Source: Terriglobia bacterium (GTDB lineage: Bacteria; Acidobacteriota; Terriglobia; Bryobacterales; UBA6623). Taken from it: DNA of 64,000 nt. The stretch spans positions 1 to 64,000 of the forward strand of contig VXMF01000005.1 in the NCBI GenBank assembly GCA_009841225.1. Reading direction: 5' to 3'. Position numbers and translations under genes: made by a program. The notes beneath the pieces were generated by a model. It was not told the DNA's origin and did not search any database. It was given only the letters and a program-made list of their open reading frames with translations. Positions 63,270 to 64,000 of this stretch are shown in pieces. The first letter of the stretch is position 1. Each line of letters starts with the position of its first letter.

Positions 63270-63290
63270 GGCAGCTTGCTACAAGCCGCC
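63270..63290 (-). other. Hairpin in the rpsI-rpsB spacer
   Basis: GGCGGCTTG and CAAGCTGCC on the minus strand pair with one mismatch around a 3-base loop. It could be a control element of rpsB or a processing site; no T-tract follows. Confidence 0.3.
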
Positions 63291-63358
63291 CCGAACGACC
63301 GGGACCTTCCAAGCAGGATTTGGCCACGGACGCTATCTGAGCTTGATTCGATCCCCAA

Positions 63359-63754
63359 CTAGCGCTTCGAGTATTGGAACCGCTTGCGAGCGCCGGGCCG
63401 GCCGTACTTCTTGCGCTCGTGCTTGCGCGGATCGCGAGTCAGGTAGCCGCCCTTCTTGAGCAGCGGCCGCAACTCGCTGTTGAACTCCTGCAGGGCACGG
63501 GCGATGCCCAGGCGAACGGCGTCGGCCTGGCCCGACTTGCCGCCGCCGTGGACCAGAATCAGCGCGTCGAACTTGCCATCCGTCTCGCTTGCCAGCAGCG
63601 GCTGGCGCACCTTGGCCTTGAGGGACTCGGTCGGAAAGTACTGCTCCGGCGATTGATCGTTGATCTGGATCTTGCCCGCCCCCGGCCGCAGGAACACACG
63701 GGCGACGGCGCTCTTGCGCCGACCCGTCCCCAACCACTGTGTTTGATTCGGCAA
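63359..63754 (-). CDS. rpsI: 30S ribosomal protein S9
   Basis: Protein of 131 residues starting with TTG at 63754, with AGGAG 8 bases upstream (63763-63767). Conserved segments are [24 protein letters not shown] and [19 protein letters not shown], and the C-terminus ends in the basic [18 protein letters not shown] that reaches the P site. rplM lies 39 bases upstream on the same strand, the usual pair. Confidence 0.95.
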   Translation of the reverse strand: MPNQTQWLGTGRRKSAVARVFLRPGAGKIQINDQSPEQYFPTESLKAKVRQPLLASETDGKFDALILVHGGGKSGQADAVRLGIARALQEFNSELRPLLKKGGYLTRDPRKHERKKYGRPGARKRFQYSKR

Positions 63755-63793
63755 AACGATGACTCCTGTTCCCGCTGCCTCGGCTTCAGCCGG

Positions 63794-64000
63794 CTAAAAG
63801 GTCCACGGCTTCGGCTGCTGCGCCTGGTGCGGATGGTCAGCACCGGCGTACACCTTGAGCCGCGACTTCAGCTGCCGGCCCAGTTTGTTCTTCGGCAGCA
63901 TGCCTGCCACCGCGCGCTCGACCAAGCGCTCCGGGTGCTTCTCGCGCACCTCCTTGGCCGTCTCCTGCCTGATGCCACCCGGGTAGCCGGTGTGCCGGTA
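63794..64000 (-). CDS. rplM: 50S ribosomal protein L13, partial (C-terminal part)
   Basis: Only the last 68 codons lie in the window; the 5' end continues beyond 64000. The visible residues include [24 protein letters not shown]-like [38 protein letters not shown], the standard L13 C-terminus. L13 is an early assembly protein of the large subunit. It is the first gene of the rplM-rpsI pair. Confidence 0.94.
   Translation of the reverse strand, partial: YRHTGYPGGIRQETAKEVREKHPERLVERAVAGMLPKNKLGRQLKSRLKVYAGADHPHQAQQPKPWTF

Noticed and set aside
1..64000. CRISPR arrays, insertion sequences, prophage or integrase genes
   Set aside because: No regularly spaced direct repeats, transposase motifs or phage proteins were recognised in either strand.

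Overview
The window looks like one contig of a GC-rich, free-living or host-associated Gram-negative bacterium. The best guess is an Acidobacteriota relative (Bryobacterales/Solibacter-like or a marine or sponge lineage). The reasons are the combination of planctomycete-type cytochrome families (DUF1549/1553, DUF1501, DUF1592/DUF1552 with an ankyrin protein), five Cys-type sulfatases, many Tat and lipoprotein signals, and the gene orders rimP-nusA-infB-ylxP and rplM-rpsI-rpsB-tsf-pyrH-frr. The phylum call is an inference; Planctomycetota or Verrucomicrobiota remain possible. No tRNA, rRNA, CRISPR array, insertion sequence or phage gene was recognised.

Layout. (1) 145-9796, plus: eight tightly packed or overlapping genes. 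They are a DUF1549/DUF1553 protein, a DUF1501 protein, a SUMF1-fold protein, a Tat-exported enolase-superfamily dehydratase, an MFS transporter, a GntR/FCD regulator, a DapA-family lyase and a second, cytoplasmic enolase-superfamily enzyme. This reads as a sugar-acid uptake and catabolism operon fused to DUF1553/DUF1501 genes of unknown role. (2) 9830-14258, minus: PQQ-type beta-propeller with two EF-hands, a sulfatase and a second DUF1501 protein. (3) 14410-19433, plus: DUF1592-type multidomain cytochrome, DUF1552 and ankyrin cassette. (4) 19487-20814: PspC protein and a glucuronokinase-like GHMP kinase; a convergent SMP-30 lactonase follows. (5) 21853-27436: promoter, terminator-like leader and the rimP-nusA-infB-ylxP operon; infB appears to start with AUU. 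(6) 27536-37525: FAD oxidoreductase, FG-GAP protein, DinB protein, three sulfatases, a CBM9-like lipoprotein and a DUF454 membrane protein. (7) 37597-43277: beta-propeller, MscS channel, ThuA lipoprotein, rho plus thioesterase, and an orphan AbrB antitoxin. (8) 43350-46525: a BNR protein that keeps the His/His/Tyr/Arg pattern of ulvan-type polysaccharide lyases, convergent with a sulfatase. (9) 46745-50235, minus: PhyH dioxygenase, sodium/solute symporter and 2-hydroxyacid dehydrogenase. (10) 50566-53224: LolA-like lipoprotein, FtsX-type permease and LolD-type ATPase. (11) 53278-64000: lytic transglycosylase, a GAF-like protein, an SDR, then the minus-strand operon rplM-rpsI-rpsB-tsf-pyrH-frr-thiE-alaS; rplM is cut by the window edge.

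Taken together, the accessory genes suggest a bacterium that strips sulfate and uronic acids from complex, possibly marine, polysaccharides. Sulfatases and a candidate lyase would act outside or in the periplasm. Transporters, dehydratases, an aldolase-fold lyase and a glucuronokinase would handle the acidic sugars released. The other half of the window is ordinary translation and transcription housekeeping.
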